Below, one piece after another: positions 1-11,887 of a stretch of 64,000 bases of DNA. The DNA is from DASYLJ01 sp964404165 (GTDB lineage Bacteria; Desulfobacterota; Binatia; DP-6), in contig CAYOIZ010000004.1 of NCBI GenBank assembly GCA_964404165.1, positions 1 through 64,000 of the forward strand, written 5' to 3'. Under the pieces are notes generated by a model. It was given only the letters and a program-made list of their open reading frames with translations. It made no database searches and was not told where the DNA came from. Made by a program: the position numbers and the translations under genes. The stretch's first letter is position 1; each line of letters starts with the position of its first letter.

Positions 1-763
1 TCTGCGCGCACTGCTCGCCGGCAGCACGCGGCTCCGCGACGCCGCGGCGCGCGGCGGCCCCACCGGCGAGCGCACGCCCGCGGTGCAGGACGCCTACACG
101 CTCCGCTGCGTGCCGCAAGTGCTCGGCGCCGTGCGCGCCACGCTGGCGCACGTGCGCGAGGTGATCGCCGTCGAGATGAACGCCGTCACCGACAACCCCA
201 CGTTCTTCCCCGAGGACGACGTCGTCCTCCACGCCGGCAACTTCCACGGCCAGCCGGTGGCGATCGCGGTCGATCACCTGAAGGTCGCCATCGCCGAGAT
301 CGCGCTCTTCTCGGAACGGCGCCTGGCGCGACTCCTCGATCCGGCGACCAACGGCGGCCTGCCGCCGTTCCTGATCCGCGATCGCGTCGGGCTGCGCAGC
401 GGTCTCATGGGCCTGCAGTACTGCGCCAGCTCGACCGTGGCCGAGAACTCGGTGCTGGCGCACCCGGCCTCCCTCGGCTCCGTGCCGACGAACGCCAACA
501 ACCAGGACGTCGTCGGTATGGGCTCGGTGGCGGTGCGGCAGGCGCGCCGGATGCTCGAGAACGCACAGCGCGTGGTGGCGATCGAGCTGGTGGCGGTGGC
601 GGAGGCCATCGACCTCGGCGGTACCGACGGGCTCGGCGCCGGCACGCGCGCGGCGCACGCGGCGGTGCGTGCCGTCGTGCCGCCGTTGCTCGACGACCGT
701 CCGCTCGGCGACGACGTCGAGCGGCTCGTGGCCGGGCTCGACGGCGTGGTCGCACGCCCGTGA
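1..763 (+). CDS. Aromatic amino acid ammonia-lyase (HAL/TAL family), C-terminal part
   Basis: The reading frame is open from base 2, so the gene starts before the window; about 253 residues of a protein usually near 500 are visible. Family motifs are clear: VQDAYTLRCVPQVLGA, NAVTDNP, GNFHGQPVA, a GLPPFLI stretch and PTNANNQDVVGMGS. Members use an MIO cofactor, formed from an Ala-Ser-Gly triad that would lie upstream, to remove ammonia from His, Tyr or Phe. The NQDVV.MG form is frequent in tyrosine/aromatic lyases, while classical HutH usually has NQEDHVSMG, so I do not assign hutH. No other hut genes are nearby. The next genes are a radical SAM protein and a glycosyltransferase, which hints at secondary metabolism rather than histidine catabolism. 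The family is certain; the substrate is not. Confidence 0.9.
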   Translation, partial: LRALLAGSTRLRDAAARGGPTGERTPAVQDAYTLRCVPQVLGAVRATLAHVREVIAVEMNAVTDNPTFFPEDDVVLHAGNFHGQPVAIAVDHLKVAIAEIALFSERRLARLLDPATNGGLPPFLIRDRVGLRSGLMGLQYCASSTVAENSVLAHPASLGSVPTNANNQDVVGMGSVAVRQARRMLENAQRVVAIELVAVAEAIDLGGTDGLGAGTRAAHAAVRAVVPPLLDDRPLGDDVERLVAGLDGVVARP

Positions 764-794
764 ACGCGGCTGGCGCCACCGCGGGGGGCTCCGC

Positions 795-800
795 TATACC
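795..800 (+). promoter_or_regulatory. Putative -10 element (TATACC) of a near-leaderless promoter
   Basis: TATACC ends 7 bases before ATG 808, the spacing expected if transcription begins at or next to the start codon. The -35 region 17-18 bases upstream is weak. The surrounding sequence resembles the promoter at 45071-45099 (GGGGGCTYCGCTAYACCGGCG in both). Confidence 0.4.
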
Positions 801-807
801 GGCGGCG

Positions 808-2277
808 ATGGCGTCCGCCCGCACCGTGGTCTTCGTCGAGCCACCGTACGTGTGCTGGGACCGGCGGATGGATCGCGTCCGTCAGGGGGAGGAGGACATC
901 CCCGGCATCGGCACGCTGGTCCTGGCGGCGGTCGCGCGCCAGCTCGGCCACCGCGTGCACGTCGTCGACGGCAAGCGCAGCGGCACCTCGGTCGACGTGG
1001 TGGCGCGACGGATCGCCGACCTCGCGCCGGACCACGTCGGCATCAGTGCCACGACGATCTCCATCACCAACGCGGGGCGCATCGCCGCCGACGTGAAGCG
1101 GCTGGTGCCGCACGCGGTCGTGACGGTGGGTGGCCCGCACGTGAGCGCCGTGCCCGAGCGCACGCTCGAAGAGTTCCCCGCGTTCGACTACGGCATCGCG
1201 GGCGAGGGCGAGCGCTCGTATCCGGAGCTGATCGCGCGCCTCGCCGCCGGCGAGAGCCCGCGCGAGGTCCCGGGTCTGGTGTACCGCACCGCCGAGGGCG
1301 TGCGTGCCAACGCGCGTCCACCCTGGCTCGACGGCGAGGAGCTCGATCGCCTCCCCGATCCGGCATGGGATCTCGTCCCCGACTTTCCCCTGCACTTCGC
1401 GCCCAACGTCTTCAACTACCGGCACACGCCGGTGGCGAGCCTGGTCACGTCGCGCGGCTGCCCGTTCTCGTGCACGTTCTGCGACCGCTCAACGTCGGGG
1501 CGTCGCGGGCGCTTCCACAGCGTCGAGTCGGTGGTGGCGATGTGCGGCAAGCTCGAGGGCATGGGCGTGCGGCACATCCTCTTCTACGACGACCTGTTCA
1601 CGGTGAACCGCCCGCGCGTCGTGGCGCTGTGCGAGCGCTTCCTGCGCGAGGGCTTCCGCTTCACGTGGAGCTGCAACAGCCATCCGAACCTGCTCGACGC
1701 CGAGACGCTCGGCCTCATGCGCCGCGCCGGCTGCTGGCAGATCGCGTACGGCATCGAGTCGGGCTCGCAGCGCGTGCTCGACGTCGTGAAGCACGAGGTG
1801 AAGCTGCCGCGCATGCTCGAGACGCTGCGGCTCACGCGCGCCGCCGGCATCCGCGTGAAGGGGCTCCTCATGATGGGGCACCCCACCGAAGGCGAGGACA
1901 GCCTCGCCGCCACCGTCGACTTCCTGCGCACCGCGCCGCTGGACCTGGCGCAGATCACGAAGTTCGCGCCGTATCCCGGCACGCCCGCGTACCCGACCAT
2001 CCGCGAGCACGGTTCCTTCGACGAGGACTGGGAGCGCATGAACGCCATGAACTGGCTGTTCGTGCCGAACGGCCTCACGCCCGACGTCCTCGAGCGCTAC
2101 TTCCGCGCCGCCTACAAGGCCTTCTACACCCGACCCGACGTCCTCTGGACGCTGACCCGCATGCTCGTCGGCGAGCCGCGCTTCCTGCGACGCTTCGCGA
2201 CCTACGTGCGCGTCGGCGTGCGCGACTGGCTGACGACGCCGACGGCGCCTCCGGCGGGATCGCCGCTGCCCTCGTGA
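808..2277 (+). CDS. Radical SAM protein with B12-binding-like N-terminus
   Basis: 489 residues. The radical SAM cluster motif CPFSCTFC (CxxxCxxC) begins near residue 218 and would bind a 4Fe-4S cluster that cleaves S-adenosylmethionine. The first 150 residues (VFVEPPYVCWD, GIGTLVLAAVARQLGHRVHVVDG) have the Rossmann-like pattern of the cobalamin-binding domain seen in BchE/HpnJ-type enzymes. The DxHxxG cobalamin motif is not obvious. ATG 808 is preferred to GTG 760, which would overlap the previous stop, because a -10-like TATACC lies 7 bases upstream and the protein then starts at the conserved strand. The stop overlaps the GTG of the next gene by four bases. Members methylate or rearrange unactivated carbons in natural-product, lipid or pigment pathways; the substrate here cannot be told. 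Confidence 0.88.
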   Translation: MASARTVVFVEPPYVCWDRRMDRVRQGEEDIPGIGTLVLAAVARQLGHRVHVVDGKRSGTSVDVVARRIADLAPDHVGISATTISITNAGRIAADVKRLVPHAVVTVGGPHVSAVPERTLEEFPAFDYGIAGEGERSYPELIARLAAGESPREVPGLVYRTAEGVRANARPPWLDGEELDRLPDPAWDLVPDFPLHFAPNVFNYRHTPVASLVTSRGCPFSCTFCDRSTSGRRGRFHSVESVVAMCGKLEGMGVRHILFYDDLFTVNRPRVVALCERFLREGFRFTWSCNSHPNLLDAETLGLMRRAGCWQIAYGIESGSQRVLDVVKHEVKLPRMLETLRLTRAAGIRVKGLLMMGHPTEGEDSLAATVDFLRTAPLDLAQITKFAPYPGTPAYPTIREHGSFDEDWERMNAMNWLFVPNGLTPDVLERYFRAAYKAFYTRPDVLWTLTRMLVGEPRFLRRFATYVRVGVRDWLTTPTAPPAGSPLPS

Positions 2278-2957
2278 GCGAGTCGATCGCCGCGCTCGTG
2301 CCCGCGTACCAGGCGGCGGCCACGATCGCCGAGGTCGTGCGCACCACGCAGGCGGTGCTGCCGCGGGTGCTGGTCGTGGACGACGGCTCCGCCGACGATA
2401 CGGCGGCGCGTGCCGGCGCCGCCGGTGCCGACGTCGTGCGATTGCCGGTGAACCAGGGCAAGGGCGCGGCGCTGACGGCGGGCCTGCGTCGTCTCGCCGC
2501 CGCCGGCGTCGCGCGTGCGCTCACGCTCGACGCCGACGGCCAGCATCTGCCCGACCAGATCCCCGTCCTGCTCGCGGCGTCGGACGAAGCACCCGGGGCC
2601 ATCGTGGTCGGCGTACGACGCAAGGCGGGGCAGGAGATCCGTCGCATCAATCTCATCGGCAACGCCATCGCCGACTTCTTCATGCGACGCATCGCCGGAC
2701 GCAGTCTGCCCGACACGCAGTCGGGGTTTCGCGTCTATCCGGTCGCGGCGACGCTGGCGCTCGGCACCCAGGGGACGCGCTACGACTTCGAGACCGAGGT
2801 CCTGCTGCGCGCGGCCCGTCGCGGCATGGACGTGCGCGGCGTCGAGGTGGCGGTGTACTACCCCCCGGTGGCCGAGCGGGTGAGCCACTACCGCCCCTGG
2901 GTCGACACCTGGCGCATCATCCGCACCGTCCTGCGCGCGATGCGCGCCGGCGCATGA
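2274..2957 (+). CDS. Family 2 glycosyltransferase
   Basis: 227 residues starting at GTG 2274, inside the stop of the radical SAM gene (GTGA overlap), so the two are translationally coupled. GT-A features are visible: ALVPAYQAAATIAEVV, the VVDDGSADDT nucleotide-sugar loop, DADGQH (DxD-type metal site) and DTQSGFRVYP. The pattern is that of dolichyl-phosphate mannosyltransferase/undecaprenyl-phosphate sugar transferase-like enzymes. No C-terminal membrane segments are seen, so it is the short soluble form. With an ammonia lyase and a radical SAM enzyme in the same run, it may decorate a lipid or pigment. The family is secure, donor and acceptor unknown. Confidence 0.9.
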   Translation: MSESIAALVPAYQAAATIAEVVRTTQAVLPRVLVVDDGSADDTAARAGAAGADVVRLPVNQGKGAALTAGLRRLAAAGVARALTLDADGQHLPDQIPVLLAASDEAPGAIVVGVRRKAGQEIRRINLIGNAIADFFMRRIAGRSLPDTQSGFRVYPVAATLALGTQGTRYDFETEVLLRAARRGMDVRGVEVAVYYPPVAERVSHYRPWVDTWRIIRTVLRAMRAGA

Positions 2958-2973
2958 GAGAGGGAGACGAGGC

Positions 2974-3309
2974 ATGAGGGGACTCTGGCTGGGAGCGCTG
3001 GCGGCCGTGCTGGCCGGCTGCTCGGCATCGATGGGAACGCTCGCGACGGCGATCCTCACGCCGCCGGCGCTGGCGACGCATCCCGTCGGCCGCGTCGAGG
3101 GACGCGACTGCGTCGGCGTCCTGTTCTCGGCGTTGGGCGGTGCTCCGAGCGTCGACAAGGCGATGCGGCAGGCCATGGCGCAGGCCCCCGGTGCCGACGC
3201 GCTGGCGAATGCGCAGCTCACCAGCGAGCGCAGCGGCGTGCCGCCGGTGTGGATGCGCGAGTGCCTCGTGGTGCGCGGCGACGCCGTGCGCGTCGGGACG
3301 GGGGGCTGA
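2974..3309 (+). CDS. TRL-like lipoprotein, first copy
   Basis: 111 residues. It begins with a lipoprotein signal (lipobox LAGC near residue 16) after a Shine-Dalgarno-like GAGAGGGAGACGAGG. The mature part shows the short TRL-like pattern: G..EG.DCVGVLFSALGGAPSVDKAM, then alternating small residues and a closing ECLVVRGDAV. A close relative follows at 3311, so this is a tandem pair. TRL-like proteins are small secreted or lipid-anchored proteins of unknown function. Two Cys besides the lipidated one may form a disulfide. Confidence 0.75.
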   Translation: MRGLWLGALAAVLAGCSASMGTLATAILTPPALATHPVGRVEGRDCVGVLFSALGGAPSVDKAMRQAMAQAPGADALANAQLTSERSGVPPVWMRECLVVRGDAVRVGTGG

Positions 3310-3310
3310 G

Positions 3311-3649
3311 ATGCGTCGCGTGCTCGTCCTCGGCGCGGCAGTGCTCGCGTCGGCCTGTACGACCAACCTCGGCACGCTCGCCCTCACGTCGGTGCGGCCG
3401 ATGCCGATTCCCTACAACGTGATCGGCCCCCGCGCGACGGGCGAGGCGTGCAGCTACTCGGTGTTCGGGCTGGGCGGCGGCCCGCCCAGCATCGAGGCCG
3501 CCCTCCGCGCAGCCCTCGCCACCGTGCCCGAGGGCGGCATGCTGGTGAACGTCGGGCTCACCAGCACCTGGATCCTCACCGGGATCGTGAACCAGACCTG
3601 CGTCGAGGCGCGCGGGCTGGTGGTCCCGGTCCCGAAGAGCCCGTCGTGA
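3311..3649 (+). CDS. TRL-like lipoprotein, second copy
   Basis: 112 residues, starting one base after the previous stop. Lipobox LASAC near residue 16. It shares the layout of the preceding protein: G..ATGEACSYSVFGLGGGPPSIEAAL, a middle VNVGLTS, and a closing QTCVEARGLVV. The GGxPSxxxA core and the C..VRG/C..ARG ending are shared by both, so they look like tandem paralogues that have diverged strongly. Function unknown. Confidence 0.75.
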   Translation: MRRVLVLGAAVLASACTTNLGTLALTSVRPMPIPYNVIGPRATGEACSYSVFGLGGGPPSIEAALRAALATVPEGGMLVNVGLTSTWILTGIVNQTCVEARGLVVPVPKSPS

Positions 3650-3697
3650 GCCAGGTCCCCTTGTGCGCCGGGTGGAGCATCGGCTAAGGAGCCGCGC

Positions 3698-4297
3698 ATG
3701 AAGGTGATGCACATTGGCTTCTTCCTGCTGGTCGTCGGATTCGCCGCCGGCTGTGGCGGCGGGGATGCCCCTCCTGCCACCAGGGAGATCGTCTCCGAGA
3801 GCATGGTGAAGAACGGCGACACCTGGACCGTCAACTTCACCTCCAAGATCGACGCGCCGGTCGACAAGGTGTGGGAGGCGTTCACGAAGCCCGAGAAGGC
3901 GCACGACCTGGCGCCCGACAACGTCCTCAAGTCCGAACTCGTCAAGGAGGACGGCAACACCAAGATCGTCGACATCGTCGGCCGCCTCGAGGTCCTGCCC
4001 CCGGGGTTCAAGGTGCAGAACATCCGCAACGAGTACGTCTACTTCCCGGCCGAGAAGCGCTTCACGCAGAAGAGCGTCGACTTCAAGCTCGCCGACCTGG
4101 TGTCGGAGTACAAGTTCGAGCCCACCGACGGCGGCAAGGCCACGCTGCTCACCTTCGTGCAGACCAGCAAGGACAAGTCGCCGATGCTGGTCGACTCGCT
4201 GCAGAAGGGCGCGCTGCGCGAGACCTACGTCACGCAGGTGAAGATCGCGAACAAGGCGCTCGGCATCGCGGAGCCGGCGGCGAAGCCGCAGGGCTGA
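3698..4297 (+). CDS. SRPBCC-type lipoprotein
   Basis: 199 residues. Lipoprotein signal ends at GFAAGC (Cys near residue 19), followed by a Gly/Pro-rich linker. From about residue 30 the START/polyketide-cyclase-like SRPBCC pattern is visible: WTVNFTSKIDAPVDKVWEAF near the start and a long C-terminal helix. This fold makes a deep hydrophobic pocket, so lipid or polyketide-like ligand binding at the outer membrane is plausible. The gene follows two other lipoprotein genes and lies five bases upstream of engB. No catalytic role can be deduced. Confidence 0.75.
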   Translation: MKVMHIGFFLLVVGFAAGCGGGDAPPATREIVSESMVKNGDTWTVNFTSKIDAPVDKVWEAFTKPEKAHDLAPDNVLKSELVKEDGNTKIVDIVGRLEVLPPGFKVQNIRNEYVYFPAEKRFTQKSVDFKLADLVSEYKFEPTDGGKATLLTFVQTSKDKSPMLVDSLQKGALRETYVTQVKIANKALGIAEPAAKPQG

Positions 4298-4301
4298 GCG
4301 C

Positions 4302-4919
4302 GTGAAGATCACCGCGGCCCGATTCATCGGCGCCGCGGCCAGCCCCGGCGGTGGCCCGCCGCCATCGGGGCCCGAAGTGGCGTTCGCGGGACGCTCGAAC
4401 GTCGGCAAGTCGTCGCTCCTGAACGCGTTCCTCGGCCGCCGCGGCATCGCGCGCACGAGCGCCACGCCGGGACGCACGCGCCAGATCAACTTCTTCCTGG
4501 TGAACGAGCGCGACGTGCTCGTCGACCTCCCGGGCTACGGCTTCGCCGTCGGCTCGCAGAGCGAGCGCGTGGGGTGGGGCCCGCTCATCGAGCACTACCT
4601 GCGCACACGGCCGACGTTGCGCGGGGTGGTGCTCATCGTGGACATCCGCCGCGGACCCGAGGCGGAGGAGGAGGAGCTGCTGCGGTATCTCGAGCACGTC
4701 GGGCTGCCGGCGGTCATGGTGGCGACCAAGCTCGACAAGCTGGGGCGGGGCGCCGCCCGCAACGCCGTCGCGCGGCTGGCGGCCGCGGGTCCGGCGGGAC
4801 GGCCCGTCATCGGCTTCTCGGCACGGACGGGGGAGGGGCGGGACGCGCTCTGGCGCGTCGTCCGGGCCTGGCTCGCGGGACCCCCGCGCGCTTGTGAGCC
4901 CGCCTCCGGTGCGGAATAA
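4302..4919 (+). CDS. engB: Ribosome-biogenesis GTPase EngB (YihA/YsxC)
   Basis: 205 residues, GTG start. All G motifs are present: G1 GRSNVGKSS, G3 DLPGYGF, G4 TKLDK and G5 SAR; a Thr for G2 lies in the ATPGRTRQINFF segment. EngB binds GTP and is needed for late assembly of the large ribosomal subunit. The position just before murI and secA is that of a housekeeping gene. Length and motifs are normal. Confidence 0.96.
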   Translation: MKITAARFIGAAASPGGGPPPSGPEVAFAGRSNVGKSSLLNAFLGRRGIARTSATPGRTRQINFFLVNERDVLVDLPGYGFAVGSQSERVGWGPLIEHYLRTRPTLRGVVLIVDIRRGPEAEEEELLRYLEHVGLPAVMVATKLDKLGRGAARNAVARLAAAGPAGRPVIGFSARTGEGRDALWRVVRAWLAGPPRACEPASGAE

Positions 4920-4943
4920 GGGGCGGCGCCCGCACGGCAGGCC

Positions 4944-5741
4944 ATGAATCGCGACGGCGCCATCGGCATCTTCGACTCCGGAGTCGGAGGGCTCACCGTA
5001 CTGCACGCCATCCTCGGCGCGCTGCCGCACGAGCACCTCGTCTACCTCGGCGACACCGGCCGGTTTCCCTACGGCACCAAGTCGGCCGAGACCGTGACGC
5101 GCTACAGCCTCGAGAACGTCGACTTCCTGCTCGAGCGGGGCGTCAAGCTGCTCGTCATCGCCTGCAACAGCGCCTCGGCGGTGGCACTCGACCAGCTGCG
5201 CGAACGGGCGCCGGTGCCGGTGATCGGCGTCATCGAGCCGGGCGCGCAGGCCGCGATCGCGAGCACCCGGAACGGGCGGGTGGGCGTCATCGGCACCGAG
5301 GCGACGATCGCGTCCGGGGCCTACACCCGGGCGCTGCGCGCGCTGCGGCCGTCGCTCGAGCTCTACACGCGCGCGTGCCCGCTGCTGGTGCCGCTCGCCG
5401 AGGAGGGATGGACCGACGGCAACATCGCGCGTGGCATCGTCGATACCTATCTCGCGAGCCTCGCGCGCAGCGGCATCGACACCCTGATCCTCGGCTGCAC
5501 CCACTATCCGCTGCTGAAGCCCGTCATCGGCGAGGTGATGGGGCCGGCCGTCCGCCTCGTCGACTCGGCGGCCGAGACGGCGCGGGCCGTGACGGCCCGC
5601 CTCGAGGCCGACGACCTCCTGCGGCCGGACGGCCCGGGGACGACGAGCTTCTTCGTCACCGACGTGCCGGACCGCTTCGTCCGCATCGGGCAGCGCTTCC
5701 TGGGGGCGCGGGTGGAGTCGGCGGTCCGCATCGAACGATGA
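4944..5741 (+). CDS. murI: Glutamate racemase
   Basis: 265 residues. It interconverts L- and D-glutamate for peptidoglycan synthesis in the cytoplasm without a cofactor. The two catalytic cysteines lie in VIACNSASA (near residue 74) and LGCTHYPLL (near residue 186); the N-terminal IGIFDSGVGGLTVL with its active-site Asp is intact. A TTGTGA/AATAAG-like promoter may lie near 4890-4919, but the gene could also be read through from engB 24 bases upstream. Confidence 0.97.
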   Translation: MNRDGAIGIFDSGVGGLTVLHAILGALPHEHLVYLGDTGRFPYGTKSAETVTRYSLENVDFLLERGVKLLVIACNSASAVALDQLRERAPVPVIGVIEPGAQAAIASTRNGRVGVIGTEATIASGAYTRALRALRPSLELYTRACPLLVPLAEEGWTDGNIARGIVDTYLASLARSGIDTLILGCTHYPLLKPVIGEVMGPAVRLVDSAAETARAVTARLEADDLLRPDGPGTTSFFVTDVPDRFVRIGQRFLGARVESAVRIER

Positions 5742-5751
5742 GCCACCCAGC

Positions 5752-5780
5752 TTGACGTCCTCGCGAGCCGCGACGACAAT
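5752..5780 (+). promoter_or_regulatory. secA promoter
   Basis: TTGACG (5752-5757) and GACAAT (5775-5780) are 17 bases apart, and ATG 5793 follows 12 bases after the -10. The leader would be only about five bases, with no Shine-Dalgarno sequence. Confidence 0.6.
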
Positions 5781-5792
5781 GCCGAGTTCCGC

Positions 5793-9320
<3,528 letters not shown>

Positions 9321-9324
9321 GCGC

Positions 9325-10527
9325 ATGAAGCTGCCGCGCCGCGCGCATCGCGTCCGCGTGCCGGGCTTCCGTTTCGCCGGCGTGCGCGCGGGTCTCAAGA
9401 CCAAGGGCCCCGACGTGGCGCTCATCGTCAGCGACCCGCCCGCCGTCGCCGTCGGCGTGCTGACCAGCAACCGGGCGCCGGCGGCGCCGGTGCAGGTGAC
9501 ACGGCGCCGGCTCGAGGGCGGACGCGCGTCGGCGGTGCTGTCGCACGCGGGCAATGCGAACGCCTGCACCGGACGCGACGGCATCCGCACCGTCGAGCTG
9601 TCGACGGCGCGCGCGGCGGCACACCTCGGCGTCGACGCGACGGCGGTCCTCGCCTGTGCCACCGGCCGCATCGGCATGCCGGTGCCGCGCGACGTCCTGT
9701 TCGCCGGCGTCGACGCCGCACACCGCGCGCTGTCGCCGGCGGGGTTCCCCGACGCCGCCACGGCCATCATGACCACCGACGTCTTCCCGAAGACCGCCGT
9801 GCGCCGCATCCGCCTCGGCGGGCGCGAGGTCACCGTCGCGGCGATGGGGAAGGGCGCCGGCATGATCGCGCCCGAGATGGCGACGCTGCTGGTCTTCGTC
9901 TGCACCGATGCCCGCATCGGCCGGCGCGCCGCGCAGCAGTCGCTCACCGCCGCCGTGAACGGCTCGTTCAACGTCATCACGGTCGACGGCGACATGAGCA
10001 CGAACGACACCGTGCTGCTGCTGGCCAACGGCACGGCGGGCAACGCGGCGGTCCCCCCCGGCTCGCGCGACCACGCGCGTTTCACGCGTGCCGTCGGCGA
10101 GGTGCTCGACGAGCTGGCCCGCCTGATGGTGATCGACGGGGAGGGCGCGACCAAGCTCATCACCGTCGAGGTCCGCGGCGCACGCACCGACGCCGACGCG
10201 CAGCGCGTGGCCCGCGCGGTGGCGCAGTCGACCCTCTGCAAGTGCGCTTTCGCCGGCGGCGATCCCAACTGGGGCCGCTTCGTGTGCGCCGCCGGCACCG
10301 CCGGCGTCGACCTCGACGCCGACCGCATCGACGTCCACATCGGCGGGCTGGTGGTCTCGCGCCGCGGCAAGCCGCTGCCGGCGATGCTGCCGCGGGCGGC
10401 GAAGCGGATGGCCAGGCGCGAGTGCACCATCGTGCTCGACCTGCGCCAGGGCCGTGGCCGCGGCCGCATGCTGACGTCCGACCTCACCGTCGAGTACGTC
10501 CACTTCAACGCCGCGTACACGACGTAG
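9325..10527 (+). CDS. argJ: Bifunctional glutamate N-acetyltransferase / N-acetylglutamate synthase
   Basis: 400 residues, ATG 9325 four bases after the secA stop. ArgJ transfers the acetyl group from N-acetylornithine to glutamate in arginine synthesis. Family signatures: AGLKTKGPDVALIVSD, NAGNANACTG-like HAGNANACTGRDG, ATGRIGMPV, and the self-cleavage region KGAGMIAPEMATLLVFV, where Thr becomes the new N-terminus of the beta chain. The final FNAAYTT is the usual ArgJ ending. Substitution of the usual MLAF by LLVF after the cleavage Thr is mild. Confidence 0.96.
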   Translation: MKLPRRAHRVRVPGFRFAGVRAGLKTKGPDVALIVSDPPAVAVGVLTSNRAPAAPVQVTRRRLEGGRASAVLSHAGNANACTGRDGIRTVELSTARAAAHLGVDATAVLACATGRIGMPVPRDVLFAGVDAAHRALSPAGFPDAATAIMTTDVFPKTAVRRIRLGGREVTVAAMGKGAGMIAPEMATLLVFVCTDARIGRRAAQQSLTAAVNGSFNVITVDGDMSTNDTVLLLANGTAGNAAVPPGSRDHARFTRAVGEVLDELARLMVIDGEGATKLITVEVRGARTDADAQRVARAVAQSTLCKCAFAGGDPNWGRFVCAAGTAGVDLDADRIDVHIGGLVVSRRGKPLPAMLPRAAKRMARRECTIVLDLRQGRGRGRMLTSDLTVEYVHFNAAYTT

Positions 10528-11435
10528 TGGCATCCGCGGGTCGCTCTCCCACCGCGCGCCTGCTGCTCCTGGTGCTCGGCATCCTGGTGGTGACCTCGGT
10601 CCTGAGCCCCGGCGTCGCATGGCTGACGCAGGAGCTGGGCTTCGATTTCAAGTTCTCGCGCGTCTGGAACCGCTGCTTCCAGGTGCTGCTGGGGGTGGGG
10701 CTTCTCACCACCTGGCGTCGGCTCGAGCTCGGCGCCGGTGCCGACGGCATCGGCATCGTGAGCCCCATGTGGCGGCGCGACCTCGGCGTCGGGCTCCTGG
10801 TCGGCGTCGCCGGCATCGGCGTCGGCCTGCTCGCCTGCTGGCTCGGCGGAGCGCTGGTGCCCGATCTGCGCTTCGACCCGGCGAAGACGGTGTGGAAGGC
10901 CGCGCTCGGTCTGGGTGCCGCCGTGGCGCTCGGGTTCGGTGAGGAGGCGCTGTTCCGCGGCATCCTCCTGCGTCGCCTCATGCTCGACTTCGGGGCGCGA
11001 TGGGGTGTGGTCGTCACCACCGGGATCTACGCCGTCGTGCATGCGCTCCGGCCCGGCGGCAGCCGGGGCCTGCACGCGTGGGCCGGCGTCGAGCGCACGA
11101 TCGGCATCTTCGCGCCGCTGGCGGAGCCGGCGGCGATCGCCAGCGTGGCGGGGCTCGCCGGGCTCGGCGCGTTGCTCGCGTACGCGCGGCTGCGTGGGGC
11201 GAGCCTCTGGCTGCCGATCGGCATCCACGCGGCGTGGGTCGCGGTCTTCCGGGTCGGCCGCCTGTTCTTCGACATCCGGAGGAAGCCGGCGTGGCTGATC
11301 GGCCCCGGCTGGCCGCCGGTCGTCGGCGGCGCCGGCGGATGGATCGCGCTCGCCGTCAGCGCCGTCGTGCTCGCCCTGGTGCTGCGACGTTTGCGGCGCA
11401 GCGACGTCGTCCCTACACTCGCGCCCGCCGTATGA
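10527..11435 (+). CDS. CPBP-family intramembrane metalloprotease
   Basis: 302 residues from GTG 10527, sharing one base with the argJ stop. Several hydrophobic segments run through the protein. The CPBP (Abi/CAAX protease) motifs are visible: EEALFRGILLRRL (EExxxR), a second motif with His in IYAVVHAL, and GIHAAWV. Bacterial members cleave membrane substrates or act in immunity and regulation; the substrate is unknown. The gene ends inside the start of rnhA (ATGA). Confidence 0.85.
   Translation: MASAGRSPTARLLLLVLGILVVTSVLSPGVAWLTQELGFDFKFSRVWNRCFQVLLGVGLLTTWRRLELGAGADGIGIVSPMWRRDLGVGLLVGVAGIGVGLLACWLGGALVPDLRFDPAKTVWKAALGLGAAVALGFGEEALFRGILLRRLMLDFGARWGVVVTTGIYAVVHALRPGGSRGLHAWAGVERTIGIFAPLAEPAAIASVAGLAGLGALLAYARLRGASLWLPIGIHAAWVAVFRVGRLFFDIRRKPAWLIGPGWPPVVGGAGGWIALAVSAVVLALVLRRLRRSDVVPTLAPAV
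11391..11419 (+). promoter_or_regulatory. rnhA promoter inside the upstream gene
   Basis: TTGCGG (11391-11396), 17-base spacer, TACACT (11414-11419); ATG 11432 lies 12 bases further. The promoter sits in the last codons of the protease gene, giving rnhA its own near-leaderless transcript. Confidence 0.55.
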
Positions 11436-11887
11436 GCGAGATCACGATCTTCACGGACGGTGCGTGTGCCGGAAACCCGGGTCCGGGTGGATGGGGCGCC
11501 ATCGTCATCACCGGCGAGCACCGCCGCGAGCTGAGCGGCTACGAGCCCGCCACCACCAACAATCGCATGGAGATGATGGCCGCGGTCGAGGCGTTGCGCG
11601 CCGTGCCGCCGTCGTCCCACGTCGCGCTGCACACCGACTCGCAGTACCTGAAGAACGGCATGCAGTCGTGGCTGGCGCGCTGGAAGAAGAACGGCTGGCG
11701 CACCGCCGACCGCAAGCCGGTCAAGAACGAGGATCTCTGGCGCACCCTCGACACGCTCGCACAGGAGCACAGCGTCAGCTGGCACTGGGTGCGCGGACAC
11801 GACGGCCATCCCGAGAACGAGCGCTGCGACGCCCTCGCCAACGAGGCCATCCGCCGGCGACGAGGCGTCGACACGGACGCGGCGTGA
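11432..11887 (+). CDS. rnhA: Ribonuclease HI
   Basis: 151 residues. It cuts the RNA strand of RNA-DNA hybrids with two metal ions. The DEDD catalytic set is present: FTDGACAGNPGPGGWG (Asp), NNRMEMMAAVEAL (Glu), HTDSQYLKNG (Asp) and the C-terminal NERCDALANEA (Asp). The basic handle WLARWKKNGWR is also present. Standard length. Overlaps by four bases with both neighbours. Confidence 0.97.
   Translation: MSEITIFTDGACAGNPGPGGWGAIVITGEHRRELSGYEPATTNNRMEMMAAVEALRAVPPSSHVALHTDSQYLKNGMQSWLARWKKNGWRTADRKPVKNEDLWRTLDTLAQEHSVSWHWVRGHDGHPENERCDALANEAIRRRRGVDTDAA

Noticed and set aside
669..2273. Frame upstream of the glycosyltransferase that could extend it to 762 residues
   Set aside because: The upstream part lies over the radical SAM gene in another frame and reads as Arg-rich noise; GTG 2274 gives a complete GT2 domain and couples to the preceding stop.
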